DNA of 64,000 bases from Flavisolibacter nicotianae (GCF_003628535.1 NZ_RBCI01000006.1:62001-126000); one strand, 5' to 3'; counted from the stretch's first letter, positions 41,694-51,691 are shown. Notes: generated by a model from the sequence alone, not told the origin. Translations and numbers: made by a program.

Positions 41694-42425
41694 TTACAGG
41701 TAGAGATAGTACTCGTTTAACAGGACGATAAAGCCGGGTGTGTAATTGTTGTTTTCGTCCCGTATAGTGATGTTTTTTTCCTCCACCTTTCCGGTTTCTT
41801 TCTTTCCACCCTCTATCAGCAGGCGAAAAGGCCGGTGCGCCGGGCTTTGTTGTACCCATTGTTTTTGGTACGGATAAAGCTTGTTTTTTTGCAACAGGCC
41901 TTCTATTTCTTTCCCGCGTTTTGCCGGTAAAAGCAGGAAAAAACAGCCGTGCTGCGAGAGGTGTTTTGCAATAAAGGAGAGGAGATCGTTCAGCTTTAAA
42001 CCCGTGTCGTGATGCGCCGCGTTCTTGGCAGCTTTTGCCGACTTCAATTCATTTTCATAAAACGGCGGGTTCGAAAAAATACAGTCGTATTTCTTATTCG
42101 TCTGCCATTGCAGTACGTCGCCGTTAATGATGGCAATGTCCTTTTTCCAGGGCGACGCTGCCACATTTTCACAGGCCTGTTGTGCCGCCGACGGGTCGAT
42201 CTCGATGGCATCGATGATACCACTGGCCTTCTGCGCTACCATCAGTGCGAGGAGCCCTGTGCCGGTACCAATATCCAGCATTTGCCAATCGCTGTTTGCC
42301 GGTTGCCGGCTGCGGATTGAATCTGCAACCCATGCACCAAAAAGGCAGGCGTCGGTGGTGACCTTCATGGCGCAGTGCCCGTGGTGAACGGTGAATTGCT
42401 TGAACTGGAAATAGGTGTTTGCCAT
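41694..42425 (-). CDS. trmN6: tRNA1(Val) A37 N6-methyltransferase family protein
   Basis: The ATG at 42425 (MANTYFQFKQF) starts 1 base after the tsaD stop, giving 243 aa. The Rossmann methyltransferase has motif I MLDIGTGTGLLALM, DAIEIDPSA and the N6-adenine catalytic motif NPPFYENELKS. The N-terminal FTVHHGHCAMKVTTDACLFGAW is the TrmN6/YfiC signature. It would methylate A37 of tRNA1(Val). It is paired with tsaD, which also modifies position 37 of tRNAs. Confidence 0.9.
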   Translation of the reverse strand: MANTYFQFKQFTVHHGHCAMKVTTDACLFGAWVADSIRSRQPANSDWQMLDIGTGTGLLALMVAQKASGIIDAIEIDPSAAQQACENVAASPWKKDIAIINGDVLQWQTNKKYDCIFSNPPFYENELKSAKAAKNAAHHDTGLKLNDLLSFIAKHLSQHGCFFLLLPAKRGKEIEGLLQKNKLYPYQKQWVQQSPAHRPFRLLIEGGKKETGKVEEKNITIRDENNNYTPGFIVLLNEYYLYL

Positions 42426-42426
42426 C

Positions 42427-43431
42427 TTAGTCCCACCCGGCTCTGGCCGACGCACTCACGGAAAGCGGCGTCAGTTGGTGATCGAGGAATTTGTGATAGG
42501 CCGTAATGGCGATCATGGCCGCGTTGTCGGTGCAATATTCAAACGGCGGCACAAATCCCTTCCAGTGATTGTGCCGGCACATTTCCAAAAATGCGTTGCG
42601 CAAGCCGCTGTTGGCCGAAACGCCACCGGCAATACACAAATCGGTAATGCCCGTTTGCAAAGCGGCCCGCTTGTATTTTTTCAGCAGGATGGTGATGATC
42701 CGCTCCTGGATCGATGCACAGAGGTCGGCGAGGTTTTCCCGGATAAAATCGGGATTGGCCTTTGTTTCTTTTTGCAGGAAATAGAGAATGGATGTTTTCA
42801 ACCCACTGAAGCTGAAATCGAGCTCGGGAATTTGCGGTTCGGCAAAACTGAACCGCCTGGGATCGCCTTCTTTTGCGTACCTGTCAATCAGCGGCCCACC
42901 GGGATAGGGAAGTCCCAGTAGTTTGGCGGATTTGTCGAAGGCCTCACCGGCAGCATCGTCCAGCGTTTCACCGATGACTTTCAGCTCGGAAGGGCTGTTG
43001 GCCAGAACAATTTGTGTGTGTCCACCGCTGACCGTCAGGCAAAGAAAGGGAAAAGAAGGCCTGTCTTCAGGGATCAGGTTTGCCAGCACGTGGGCCTGCA
43101 TGTGGTGCACGGCGATCAGGGGTTTGTTCAGGGCTAGGGCCAGTGATTTGGCAAACTGGCTTCCGACCAGCAAAGAACCGATCAGTCCCGGCGCCTGGGT
43201 AAAGGCGATTGCGTCGACATCGGTTAGCGAGGTTCCTGCTCTTTGCAGCGCCACGTCGACGACGGGAACGATGTTCTGCATGTGTGCCCGGCTGGCCAGC
43301 TCCGGCACCACGCCGCCGTATTGTTCGTGCACGGTTTGGTTGGCAATGTGATTGGACAGGATTTTTCCATCCCGGCAAACGGAAGCGGAGGTTTCATCGC
43401 AGGAGGACTCTATGGCTAGAATGACTGGCAA
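42427..43431 (-). CDS. tsaD: tRNA t6A37 threonylcarbamoyltransferase TsaD
   Basis: Family signatures are ILAIESSCDETSASV, the metal-binding HMQAH, SGGHTQIV, GEAFDKSAKLLGLPYPGGP and CTDNAAMIA. I choose the TTG at 43431 as start: it gives 334 aa, the usual size, with the canonical (M)PVILAIESS beginning. The ATG at 43542 would overlap the upstream ABC permease by 85 bases and add 37 odd residues. TsaD transfers threonylcarbamoyl to A37 of ANN-decoding tRNAs. Confidence 0.93.
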   Translation of the reverse strand: MPVILAIESSCDETSASVCRDGKILSNHIANQTVHEQYGGVVPELASRAHMQNIVPVVDVALQRAGTSLTDVDAIAFTQAPGLIGSLLVGSQFAKSLALALNKPLIAVHHMQAHVLANLIPEDRPSFPFLCLTVSGGHTQIVLANSPSELKVIGETLDDAAGEAFDKSAKLLGLPYPGGPLIDRYAKEGDPRRFSFAEPQIPELDFSFSGLKTSILYFLQKETKANPDFIRENLADLCASIQERIITILLKKYKRAALQTGITDLCIAGGVSANSGLRNAFLEMCRHNHWKGFVPPFEYCTDNAAMIAITAYHKFLDHQLTPLSVSASARAGWD

Positions 43432-43457
43432 GGGAATTTTTTGCGCAAAGCTAAGGG

Positions 43458-44702
43458 CTAACTCCGAATCGCTTCCACGGGATTCAGTTGTGCAGCCCGG
43501 GAGGCCGGGATAATTCCCGCAGCAATGCCGGCCGCAATGCAAATGCCAATGGCGATGCCAACGATGCCGGGAGAAAGGAAGATCGGGAAGTCCAGGGCAG
43601 CCGTGGCAATTTTGGTAAGGACAAAGACCAGCAGGAGGCCGATCAACCCGCCAAGAATGCAGAGAAAGGCGGACTCAAGCAGAAACTCGGCAAGGATCAG
43701 GCGTCGCCTGGCGCCCAGGGCTTTCTTCAGCCCAATCTGGGCGGTCCGCTCTTTTACCGTTACAAACATGATATTGGCCAACCCAAAAATGCCCACGATA
43801 AACGAAAGGGCACCGATGATCCAGCCGCCCAGGTTGACATTGACAAAGGCCCTGCTCATTACATCGCTGAAGTCGGCGACGTCGTTCAGGGAGAAATTAT
43901 CTTCTTCGGTCGGGCGCAGTTTTCGCACAGCCCGCATGCTTCCTTTCAGGTCTTCCTGCAGCACCTTGCTGCTGATGCCGTCCTTTGCCTGGACCATAAT
44001 GAGCGGGTCGGCCTTGCGTTCGTTCATCAGGCTGCGGGCATATTTGTAGGGAAAGATCACAGCTTTGTCGAAGCCCCAGCCGCCAATGAGTTGCGTTCCC
44101 TGTTTCTTGCTAATGCCAACAATCCTTTGCCTTGCACCCCGAACGGAAATGGTGTGGTGCAGGGCGAGTGAAGCGTCGCCAAAGAGTGTTTCGGCCAGTG
44201 CATGGCCGATGACGGCAACCGGGGCGCCCCGGTAAAATTCTTCTTCGCTCAAAAAACGCCCATACTGGATCTCGATGGGCTGGATACTGGTAAACGCTTC
44301 GCTGATGCCATAGATATTGACGGCTGCGGCAATATTGCCGGCTGCTTCCACGTCGTTTCGGATACTGATCTTGAAAGCGGCATGTTTGGCGGAAGGCGTT
44401 CGCTCCATGATTTCGGCCAGTTCCTCGTAAGCCGGCGCCGGCCGTTTTACATATTTCCAGTACGGATAGTCCGGCCCGGCACTGTACTGCCATTTGTCCA
44501 CGTAAATGGTATTGGTGCCAAGAGATTTGATCTCTGTCTGGAGGTTCTTTTCCAGGCTGCCTACCGTGGCCAGCACGCCAATGATGCAGAAAATGCCGAT
44601 CGTGATTCCAAACAGCGACAGGAATGTGCGCAGCTTGTTCTTCCACAACTCCAGTAGGGCAAGTTTAAAGCTGCTTCCTGCAATTTCCAGTAACCGGCGC
44701 AT
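43458..44702 (-). CDS. MacB-type ABC transporter permease
   Basis: Starting at the ATG at 44702 (MRRLLEIAGSSFKLAL), 414 aa. One N-terminal TM helix (FLSLFGITIGIFCIIGVLA), a large MacB-type periplasmic domain (about 50-270), then three C-terminal TM helices with the FtsX-like signature VTVKERTAQIGLKKALGARRRLILAEFLLES and LNPVEAIRS. It would work with an ATPase encoded elsewhere in exporting peptides or lipoproteins. The tsaD start follows after 26 bases. Confidence 0.9.
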   Translation of the reverse strand: MRRLLEIAGSSFKLALLELWKNKLRTFLSLFGITIGIFCIIGVLATVGSLEKNLQTEIKSLGTNTIYVDKWQYSAGPDYPYWKYVKRPAPAYEELAEIMERTPSAKHAAFKISIRNDVEAAGNIAAAVNIYGISEAFTSIQPIEIQYGRFLSEEEFYRGAPVAVIGHALAETLFGDASLALHHTISVRGARQRIVGISKKQGTQLIGGWGFDKAVIFPYKYARSLMNERKADPLIMVQAKDGISSKVLQEDLKGSMRAVRKLRPTEEDNFSLNDVADFSDVMSRAFVNVNLGGWIIGALSFIVGIFGLANIMFVTVKERTAQIGLKKALGARRRLILAEFLLESAFLCILGGLIGLLLVFVLTKIATAALDFPIFLSPGIVGIAIGICIAAGIAAGIIPASRAAQLNPVEAIRS

Positions 44703-44831
44703 GCAACAAATGTAGGGGAAAGGAACACGACTGTCCGTTCTGCAAAACCGCCATTTTGGTAAGATTATTTCTTTAATTTCGGCGATCACCTGTACGTCAG
44801 TGTTGGTTGTAACGAAATGTGAGCTCGCTTT

Positions 44832-45197
44832 ATGGCAAAAATTTTTTTGATCGACGACGATCCCGATGTGCGCATCGTCATGAGCAAGTTGCTGCAAAAA
44901 GAAGGATATGAAGTGGAGACGGCTTCACGGCGGGAAGAAGCGCTTCAAAAATTGTCGCAGGCGGTACCGACGCTTATCCTGCTCGACGTTTTGCTGTCCG
45001 GTTCCGACGGCCGCGACCTGTGCCGGGAACTAAAGGCCAATCCGCAAACAAAGCATATTCCTGTGATCATTTTTTCCGGGCATCCCAGTGCCGGTCTGCA
45101 GATCCAGAGCTACGGCGCCGACGATTTTATTGCCAAACCCTTTCAAACGGAAGCACTGCTCGAAAAGCTGAGCCGGCACACCAAAGCAATTAAATAA
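44832..45197 (+). CDS. Single-domain response regulator
   Basis: A 121-aa receiver domain: acidic DDD triad at 8-10, phospho-acceptor Asp52 (LILLDVLL), Ser82 in IIFSGH and Lys103 in IAKPF. It has no output domain, so it acts by protein interaction or phosphotransfer. It is monocistronic with its own terminator and divergent from the ABC permease. Confidence 0.9.
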   Translation: MAKIFLIDDDPDVRIVMSKLLQKEGYEVETASRREEALQKLSQAVPTLILLDVLLSGSDGRDLCRELKANPQTKHIPVIIFSGHPSAGLQIQSYGADDFIAKPFQTEALLEKLSRHTKAIK

Positions 45198-45199
45198 AA

Positions 45200-45224
45200 A
45201 AGTCTCTTGCGCAGCAAGAGACTT
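45200..45224. terminator. Hairpin terminator after the response regulator
   Basis: AAGTCTCTTGC (45200-45210) pairs perfectly with GCAAGAGACTT (45214-45224) around a 3-base loop. The T-run on the plus strand is short. Confidence 0.7.
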
Positions 45225-45244
45225 AGATACGTTGTGATCAGCGA

Positions 45245-45445
45245 TTAGCCTTCATCCGGTCTTTTAAAGTCGTTTCGTTCGTCGAATGAATGATTCCTGT
45301 TCCTGTGTTTCGGGTTATAGGGTTGGCGGAACTGCTCGTAATTCATGCCCTCAAATCCTTCGTAATTTTTCCGCTCCTGCTTTGTATGCAACGTGCTGTT
45401 TATGTCTCTTTCGCCCCCTTGTATGTTCCTTATTTCTTGTGACAT
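45245..45445 (-). CDS. Small hydrophilic protein, 66 aa
   Basis: A highly charged, Asn/Arg/Glu-rich sequence (MSQEIRNIQGGERDINST ... NYEQFRQPYNPKHRNRNHSF) without signal or membrane segment, probably disordered. It sits convergently to the response regulator. No family recognised; the regular composition suggests a real gene but support is weak. Confidence 0.45.
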   Translation of the reverse strand: MSQEIRNIQGGERDINSTLHTKQERKNYEGFEGMNYEQFRQPYNPKHRNRNHSFDERNDFKRPDEG

Positions 45446-45869
45446 AAAACTGATCGTTTACCTGTACTATCATCTCAAAAAATGGTACCAATTTTTCCAA
45501 TTTTACCTGTTTCAGGGGCCAAAAACCTGTCAGGCCTGTCAAATGGAACTATTTGATGACGAACGGAGTGGTGGATTTTCCACAGTTAAAATCGATCTTC
45601 CTTTGTCTTTTCTTTTCCTTAACAAAAAATGGGGAAGCGTGGTGATCCTGTGGCCATCCGTGTGGGGCGGCAATTTCAGTTCTTCCTTAACGTTGGGAGA
45701 CGTACCTTCGCGCCGCAAAAAAATCTGAACCGGCATGCCTGGAAAATAGGGGATTGATTGGATATGATCCGGTTTGCATGCTGGTTTATTTGCCTGTATA
45801 CGGGAGGATCGTTGCATAAGAAACGACCAATTATCTCATTATCGATTTATCGCAATAGCACACTAGTCA
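45446..45869. other. Intergenic region upstream of prfC, nothing recognised
   Basis: About 420 bases with overlapping short frames on both strands, none convincing. It should contain the prfC promoter. Confidence 0.5.
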
Positions 45870-47456
45870 ATGAAGTATCAAAACGAAATACAAAAGCGCC
45901 GAACGTTCGCCATCATCTCGCACCCGGATGCCGGTAAAACCACCCTTACCGAGAAGCTCCTGCTTTTCGGTGGTGCCATCCAGGTAGCCGGTGCGGTGAA
46001 AAGCAACAAGATCAAAAAGGCGGCTACCTCCGACTTTATGGAAATTGAGCGACAGCGGGGTATCTCCGTCGCCACCTCGGTCATGAGCTTTGAATACGAC
46101 GGCAGCCTGATCAACCTTCTGGATACGCCGGGTCACAAGGACTTTGCGGAAGATACGTACCGCACCCTGACAGCCGTCGACAGCGTTATCCTCGTCGTTG
46201 ACAGTGTGAACGGGGTAGAAGAGCAAACCCGCCGCCTGATGCAGGTGATCAGCATGCGCAAAACGCCTGTTATCGTTTTCATCAACAAGATGGACCGGGA
46301 TGGCAAGAACCGTTTCGACCTGCTGGAGGAAATTGAAAAAGAGCTTTCCATTTCGCTTCATCCCATGACCTGGCCCATTAACCAGGGAAAGGATTTTAAA
46401 GGTGTTTACGATCTGCACAACAAAAGCCTCCGGCTGTTTACGGCCAACACAAAAGCCGGCGATGAAGACACGGTTCTGCTGGAAGACCTCTCGTCGGCTA
46501 CCCTCGATGCCAAAGTGGGTGAACGCGATGCCGCCATCCTGCGGGAAGACGTGGAATTGATTCACGGGGTGTACGGCGAACTGGATGTGGATACCTACCT
46601 GGCCGGCGACGTCGCACCGCTTTTCTTTGGTAGCGCCATCAACAATTTTGGCGTGAAGGAACTGCTCGATACGTTTATCCGCATTGCGCCGCCGCCACAG
46701 GACCGGGAGACCAATATCCGCAAAGTGGACGTGGACGAAGACAAGTTCAGCGGTTTTATTTTTAAGATCCATGCCAACCTCGATCCCAAGCACCGCGACC
46801 GGATCGCCTTTTTGCGTGTCTGCTCCGGCAGGTTCGAACGCAACAAATATTTTCACCACGTGCGCCTTGACAAGGATGTACGTTTCAGTAACCCGTATTC
46901 GTTTTTGGCAAGGGAAAAAAGCATTGTGGACGATGCCTACCCCGGCGACGTGGTGGGTTTGTTCGACACCGGCAACTTTAAGATTGGCGATACGCTGACA
47001 GAAGGGGAGGAGTTTTATTTTACGGGCATCCCTACATTTTCTCCCGAGATTTTCAAGGAAGTGGTGAACAAGGACCCGATGAAAACCAAACAACTCGAAA
47101 AAGGCCTGATCCAGTTGACCGACGAAGGCGTGGCGCAGTTGTTTACCCAATACGGCGGGAATAAAAAGATCATTGGTTGCGTGGGAGAACTCCAGTTCGA
47201 AGTCATCCAGTACCGCCTGCTGCATGAATACGGCGCTTCGGTGGTTTTCAACTCCCTTCCGTTTTACAAGGCTTGCTGGATCACCAGCAAAGACCCCAAT
47301 AAGCTGGAAGAGTTCATTCGCTTTAAAGGCTCCAATATTGCGGAGGACAAAGACGGTCACCTGGTGTACCTGGCGCAAAGCGAATGGTTCCTGAATACCG
47401 AGCGATCCAATAATCCCGATATCGAATTTCATTTTACATCGGAAGTGCATAAATAG
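45870..47456 (+). CDS. prfC: Peptide chain release factor 3
   Basis: A 528-aa translational GTPase: G1 [13 protein letters not shown], switch region [16 protein letters not shown]3 [15 protein letters not shown]4 NKMDRDGKN, followed by beta-barrel and EF-G-like domain III ([18 protein letters not shown]). The RF3-specific [11 protein letters not shown] distinguishes it from EF-G. It recycles RF1/RF2 from the ribosome after peptide release. It is monocistronic with a good terminator. Confidence 0.96.
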   Translation: MKYQNEIQKRRTFAIISHPDAGKTTLTEKLLLFGGAIQVAGAVKSNKIKKAATSDFMEIERQRGISVATSVMSFEYDGSLINLLDTPGHKDFAEDTYRTLTAVDSVILVVDSVNGVEEQTRRLMQVISMRKTPVIVFINKMDRDGKNRFDLLEEIEKELSISLHPMTWPINQGKDFKGVYDLHNKSLRLFTANTKAGDEDTVLLEDLSSATLDAKVGERDAAILREDVELIHGVYGELDVDTYLAGDVAPLFFGSAINNFGVKELLDTFIRIAPPPQDRETNIRKVDVDEDKFSGFIFKIHANLDPKHRDRIAFLRVCSGRFERNKYFHHVRLDKDVRFSNPYSFLAREKSIVDDAYPGDVVGLFDTGNFKIGDTLTEGEEFYFTGIPTFSPEIFKEVVNKDPMKTKQLEKGLIQLTDEGVAQLFTQYGGNKKIIGCVGELQFEVIQYRLLHEYGASVVFNSLPFYKACWITSKDPNKLEEFIRFKGSNIAEDKDGHLVYLAQSEWFLNTERSNNPDIEFHFTSEVHK

Positions 47457-47516
47457 CGAATCGGAAGAAGTGAGTACCGAGTAGCCATTTGGGTTTTACC
47501 CGTACGACAAGAACGG

Positions 47517-47544
47517 ACCTCTTGCATTTGCAGGAGGTTTTTTT
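47517..47544 (+). terminator. Intrinsic terminator of prfC
   Basis: ACCTCTTGCA (47517-47526) pairs with TGCAGGAGGT (47529-47538), one mismatch, followed by a run of seven T. Confidence 0.85.
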
Positions 47545-47687
47545 GTTTGCCGAAAGTTGCGATCGCTCATGATCCAGCTATTCGTAGTAACCTGGCGATT
47601 CTGTTTTTATTCTTGTTTTTTTATTTTTAACGAACAGGGACAGGTCTTTTTCTTCAACATTGATCGGTTCAACGAAAGCTTGCAACA

Positions 47688-49355
47688 GTGAAAGATTTTA
47701 TATGCGCTAAAAATTGTACAGGAAATTGCTTTGTTTTCCATCGGAACAATGGCACTCCGTCCATTGCCAAAGCGGTCTTCCTTTTTTTTCTCCTTAGTGT
47801 ATACACAACCTATCAGGCGGAAGCCCAACTGCCTGTCTGCAATGACTCCTTTCCGTCTTCGTTGCTGATAAACGGCTCTTTCGAACAATACTCCGGCTGT
47901 TCGGAAGAACAGCCCTATTTGGAAGGCGGGTTTATTGATGGTCCACGCTTGTATGGTGGTGTTTCGGTGAATGGGTGGCGCTCTTTCCGCGGCAACACCT
48001 GGGAGGTTCATTATATCAATGCCGACTGCAGATCCGATAAAGTCGGCAGTATGTTCGATACCCGCCCTTTTTTTACTGATCAGGCCTGTGCGTATTTTTT
48101 CCCCCGTGTGCCGCTTCCTTTGCCGGATGGCAAGGGATTCATCGCTGTCACCGAAAACGGTATTCTGGTCAGTAACGAAAAAAACATTGTAAAAAATTAT
48201 CTCACCCAGTGTCTTTCGCAGCCGTTATATGCCGGGCAAACTTACCTGCTCACTTTTTACCTGGGATTTGGCACAAAAGGAATCGGCCGCTGTCCCAGGG
48301 GACCTTTATCGGAATCACTGCCGACGTATGGGGTTGCGCTTTTCGGCCGTAAAGATTGTCCTGATTATCCCCTGAAAGAAGCCACAGTAACTGCCGGTTG
48401 CTTGAAGCATGAAGAAGGATGGGTTGAATTGGGCAGTGTCACTCTCCGGGGTGAAAACGAATGGGTTACCGGTGTGATTCAGTTCACGCCACAAGAGAAC
48501 ATAGCCTGCATCGGCATTGGCCCGGATTGCGCTAACCGCAGCAATGATCGGGATTTTTATGCGATGCAATACCTGGACAAGGCCGTGCTGGCACCAGTGG
48601 CTGATTTTTCATTTCGCACCATCACAGCTGTATCCGGCAATGCCTGTACGGGCAACTACCGCTTAAAAGCACCTGCATACGGTGCGGCTACTTACCAGTG
48701 GTACAAAGACGGCGTTGCACTTCCCGGAGCAACCTCGCAGAACTATGCTGTGCCAGACAATGCGGATGCCGCCGGGACTTATGTTGCCAATATCAGCCTT
48801 CCTTACAACACTTGCCTCAATACCCTGCCTTTTACTGTAGTGTTTTCCGATTTAAGCAGGTTCAACCTGGGAAAGGACACCACGCTTTGTGCGCCTGCCA
48901 CAACTAGTCTGGATGCACATTGGGGCAGTGCCGTCACCTATCTGTGGCAGAACGGCAGCCAAAACGATACAATTGCAGTAAACAAAACCGGCACATATTG
49001 GGTGGAATTGACAGACAACTATGGTTGCGTTAAAAGAGACAGTATAAACGTTATCGTTCAGGGCTGCGATGAATGCCTGTTGTTCGTCCCCACGGCATTC
49101 ACCCCCAACAATGACGGGCTAAATGACGTGTTCAGGGTAAAACCCGGGTGTGCCAATATCGGTTTACAGGACTTTCATTTGCGCATCTTCAATCGTTGGG
49201 GCCAACTGGTGTTTCAAAGCAACGACGTCTCGCTGGGGTGGAATGGCCGGTACAAAGGGAAGATATTGGCGGGAGCTTATGTTTACCAAATAGACTATTC
49301 GTTCCGCCACAATCAACCCTTGCAACAAAAGGGTACGGTCGTCGTTGTGCAGTAG
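47688..49355 (+). CDS. Secreted protein with type B T9SS C-terminal (gliding-motility-associated) domain
   Basis: 555 aa from a GTG start, with a hydrophobic signal segment (about 29-44) ending QAEAQ. The middle includes a carbohydrate-binding-like first half and Ig-like/SprB-like beta domains (ATYQWYKDGVALPGATSQNY; YLWQNGSQNDTIAVNKTGTY). The C-terminus FVPTAFTPNNDGLNDVFRV ... NRWGQLVFQSND ... WNGRYKGKILAGAYVYQI is the type B T9SS sorting domain. It is secreted to the cell surface or beyond; role possibly adhesion or polysaccharide binding. Confidence 0.9.
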   Translation: MKDFICAKNCTGNCFVFHRNNGTPSIAKAVFLFFLLSVYTTYQAEAQLPVCNDSFPSSLLINGSFEQYSGCSEEQPYLEGGFIDGPRLYGGVSVNGWRSFRGNTWEVHYINADCRSDKVGSMFDTRPFFTDQACAYFFPRVPLPLPDGKGFIAVTENGILVSNEKNIVKNYLTQCLSQPLYAGQTYLLTFYLGFGTKGIGRCPRGPLSESLPTYGVALFGRKDCPDYPLKEATVTAGCLKHEEGWVELGSVTLRGENEWVTGVIQFTPQENIACIGIGPDCANRSNDRDFYAMQYLDKAVLAPVADFSFRTITAVSGNACTGNYRLKAPAYGAATYQWYKDGVALPGATSQNYAVPDNADAAGTYVANISLPYNTCLNTLPFTVVFSDLSRFNLGKDTTLCAPATTSLDAHWGSAVTYLWQNGSQNDTIAVNKTGTYWVELTDNYGCVKRDSINVIVQGCDECLLFVPTAFTPNNDGLNDVFRVKPGCANIGLQDFHLRIFNRWGQLVFQSNDVSLGWNGRYKGKILAGAYVYQIDYSFRHNQPLQQKGTVVVVQ

Positions 49356-49389
49356 TCGTCGTCTTTGTACTGCTATACATAAATAGATA

Positions 49390-49472
49390 AAACGTCAAAC
49401 GTGTGATGTAAAAACAAAAGAGCCAGCTTTTGCAAGCTTGCCTCTTGTTTCACATTTGACGTTTGACGTTTG
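49390..49472. repeat. Large imperfect hairpin with tandem TTTGACG units
   Basis: AACGTCAAACGTG with following bases (49391-49422) is largely complementary to CTCTTGTTTCACATTTGACGTTTGACGTT (49442-49470). The right arm has three tandem copies of TTTGACG. It lies between the T9SS protein gene and bshB1 and may terminate the former. Confidence 0.55.
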
Positions 49473-49493
49473 ACGTGGTCGTATCTTGCATTC

Positions 49494-50225
49494 ATGAAAC
49501 TCGATATACTCGCCATCGGCTCTCATCCCGATGATGTGGAATTAGGTTGCTCCGGGACATTGATCAACGAAATCAAGCGGGGCAAAAAGGTTGGTATCAT
49601 TGATTTGACCCAGGGCGAACTGGGTACCCGCGGAACCATCGAAACCCGCTACCAGGAAGCCGCAGACTCGGCCAAAATCATGGGCGTTGCCGTGCGGGAA
49701 AATTTAAAAATGCGGGACGGCTTTTTCCGCAACGATGAAGCACACCAGATGCAACTCATCAAAGTCATTCGTCAATACCAGCCGGAAATCGTGATCGGCA
49801 ATATCCTAGAAGACCGTCATCCGGATCACGGCCGTGCAGGCTGGCTGATCTACGACGCCTGCTTTTTCTCCGGCCTCCGGCAGATTAAAACGGTTGGCGA
49901 TAACGGCGAAGAGCAGGAGAAATGGCGCCCCAAAATGCTGCTGCACTATATCCAGGACCGCTTTTACGAGCCGGATATCATCATCGATGTGTCGGATGTA
50001 TGGGAGCAGCGCATGGAAACGGTAAAAGCCTTTCGTACACAGTTTTTGCCGGACGGCAGCAACGATCCGCAAACCTATATTTCGTCTCCTGAATTTATGG
50101 AAGCGCTGACGGCAAGAGCCCGTTCACTGGGCAAACGCATCGGCGTTAAATATGGTGAAGGTTTCGTGTCAAAGAAAAACATCGGCCTCCGCGACCTGGA
50201 TTCGCTGATCCTGCAGGAAACATAA
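49494..50225 (+). CDS. bshB1: Bacillithiol biosynthesis deacetylase BshB1
   Basis: Starting at the ATG at 49494 (MKLDILAIGSHPDDVELG), 243 aa. A PIG-L/LmbE deacetylase with the zinc motif SHPDDVE, the second ligand region DRHPDHGRAG and the characteristic QGELGTRGT and KYGEGF segments. It deacetylates GlcNAc-malate to GlcN-malate in bacillithiol synthesis. Bacillithiol is the low-molecular-weight thiol of many Bacteroidota and also buffers zinc and detoxifies metals. Confidence 0.93.
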   Translation: MKLDILAIGSHPDDVELGCSGTLINEIKRGKKVGIIDLTQGELGTRGTIETRYQEAADSAKIMGVAVRENLKMRDGFFRNDEAHQMQLIKVIRQYQPEIVIGNILEDRHPDHGRAGWLIYDACFFSGLRQIKTVGDNGEEQEKWRPKMLLHYIQDRFYEPDIIIDVSDVWEQRMETVKAFRTQFLPDGSNDPQTYISSPEFMEALTARARSLGKRIGVKYGEGFVSKKNIGLRDLDSLILQET

Positions 50226-50380
50226 GCAGTGCAAAGCCTGGCAGGATTTGGCGTGGTCATCCGGCGTAAAGAAAGTCCTCGCTATTTACCGTTCATCTAA
50301 AAAAAGGGCGGGTTGATCCGAAAAAATGCGCTGCCTGTAACCTGGCAAAATAAAACGGTGTCCCAAAAAGAAACTTTTCC

Positions 50381-51691
50381 ATGAGACCGTTTTTACTGGC
50401 ACTTTTTGTGTTGCCCCTCTTCGTCAAAGCCCAGGCCATTGCCGATAAAGCCGATGCTTTGTTAACGGCCTACGCCGACCAGCAGAAATTCAGCGGAGCC
50501 GTACTGATTGCAAAAGAAGGCAAGATTGTTTTTGAAAAAGCCTATGGCTATGCGGATCGAAACGCCCAGCGATTGAATACCGTGCAAACGGAGTTCAGGG
50601 TTGGGTCATTGACCAAAATGTTTACGTCTACGGTGATTCTTCAGTTGGCAGCAGAGTCGAAGCTGTCCCTGGCAGATCCCGTTTCAAAATATGTTCCTGG
50701 TTTTGCCAACGGCAAAAAAATTCAATTGATCCACCTGCTCAGTCACACCTCGGGGATCAAGGGGCATACCGAGTCGCCGGAACCCCAGACACTGGTGCAA
50801 TCCGTGGCCCGTTTCAAAACCGAAACGCCGGCCTTTCAGCCGGGTGCGCAATTCGAATACAACAATTTTAATTACATCCTGCTAAGTTATATCGCTCAAA
50901 AAGTGACCGGGATTCCTTATCCCCAACTGGTAAAAGAAAGGGTATTGGACAAGGCCGGCATGACCCATTCGGGGCTCGACAAAACCGACCGCAAATCGGA
51001 ACAGAAAGCGCTGGGTTATGTAACCAACCCGGAGACGGCCGCCTGGCAGGAAGCCAACGCCGGCAATGTTGCCCTTGCGTCCGGCGCGGGTGCTTTGTAC
51101 AGCACCGTTGAAGATTTATACAGGTGGTCGCAGGCTGTGGCGAAAAAAACGGTGTTGCCGGAAGCGACCCTGGCGAAGGTCATGAAGCCCGTCCTGAATA
51201 ATTACGGCCTGGGCTGGATGACGAGCAAAGACAATGGACATGTGCAAGTGGGCCACACCGGTTCCATTCCCGGCTTCATTGCGAATTTTATGCGGTTTCC
51301 GCAGGAAGATGTAACCATCGTTTTTCTTTCCAATTACCAGGACCTCGATGGCAGGCAACTCACCAAAGACCTTTCGGCTGTGGTCTTTGGCAATCAGTAT
51401 GCCCTGCCGGTGAAGAAACAGGCCGTTGTGCTTCCTGCGGACGTATTGAAACGGTATGCCGGCGAATACAAACTGCCCAATGGTTTCGGTATTACGGTTA
51501 CGGTTACTGACAACAGGATTTATGCACTTGCACAGGGAGACCAAAGCGAAATCGAACTGACCCCCGAAAGTGAAAAGAAATTTTTCTTAAAAGGACCGGA
51601 AACGACGATTGAATTTATCGAAGAAGATGGCGCCGTGAAATACATGTTTGTTGACCTGCAAGGCGGGCAAAAGTTTACAAAAGTCAAGTAA
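50381..51691 (+). CDS. Secreted class C beta-lactamase-like serine hydrolase
   Basis: 436 aa with a signal peptide (FVLPLFVKAQ). The nucleophile motif is SLTK (in GSLTKMFTST), the tyrosine motif YNN (in FEYNNFNYIL), and the third motif HTGS (in VGHTGSIPGF). A C-terminal beta-rich DUF3471-like domain (KRYAGEYKLPNGFGITV) follows. It acts in the periplasm or outside as a peptidase or esterase; true beta-lactamase activity is less likely. Confidence 0.9.
   Translation: MRPFLLALFVLPLFVKAQAIADKADALLTAYADQQKFSGAVLIAKEGKIVFEKAYGYADRNAQRLNTVQTEFRVGSLTKMFTSTVILQLAAESKLSLADPVSKYVPGFANGKKIQLIHLLSHTSGIKGHTESPEPQTLVQSVARFKTETPAFQPGAQFEYNNFNYILLSYIAQKVTGIPYPQLVKERVLDKAGMTHSGLDKTDRKSEQKALGYVTNPETAAWQEANAGNVALASGAGALYSTVEDLYRWSQAVAKKTVLPEATLAKVMKPVLNNYGLGWMTSKDNGHVQVGHTGSIPGFIANFMRFPQEDVTIVFLSNYQDLDGRQLTKDLSAVVFGNQYALPVKKQAVVLPADVLKRYAGEYKLPNGFGITVTVTDNRIYALAQGDQSEIELTPESEKKFFLKGPETTIEFIEEDGAVKYMFVDLQGGQKFTKVK

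Noticed and set aside
43488-44171. 227-codon plus-strand frame inside the ABC permease gene
   Set aside because: Low-complexity Asn/Gly/Lys-rich shadow of the MacB-type permease; no independent support.
45867-47450. Open frame of 527 codons antisense to prfC
   Set aside because: The plus strand encodes a textbook release factor 3 over the same span; the antisense frame has no recognisable motif and is a by-product of codon bias in a GC-rich gene.
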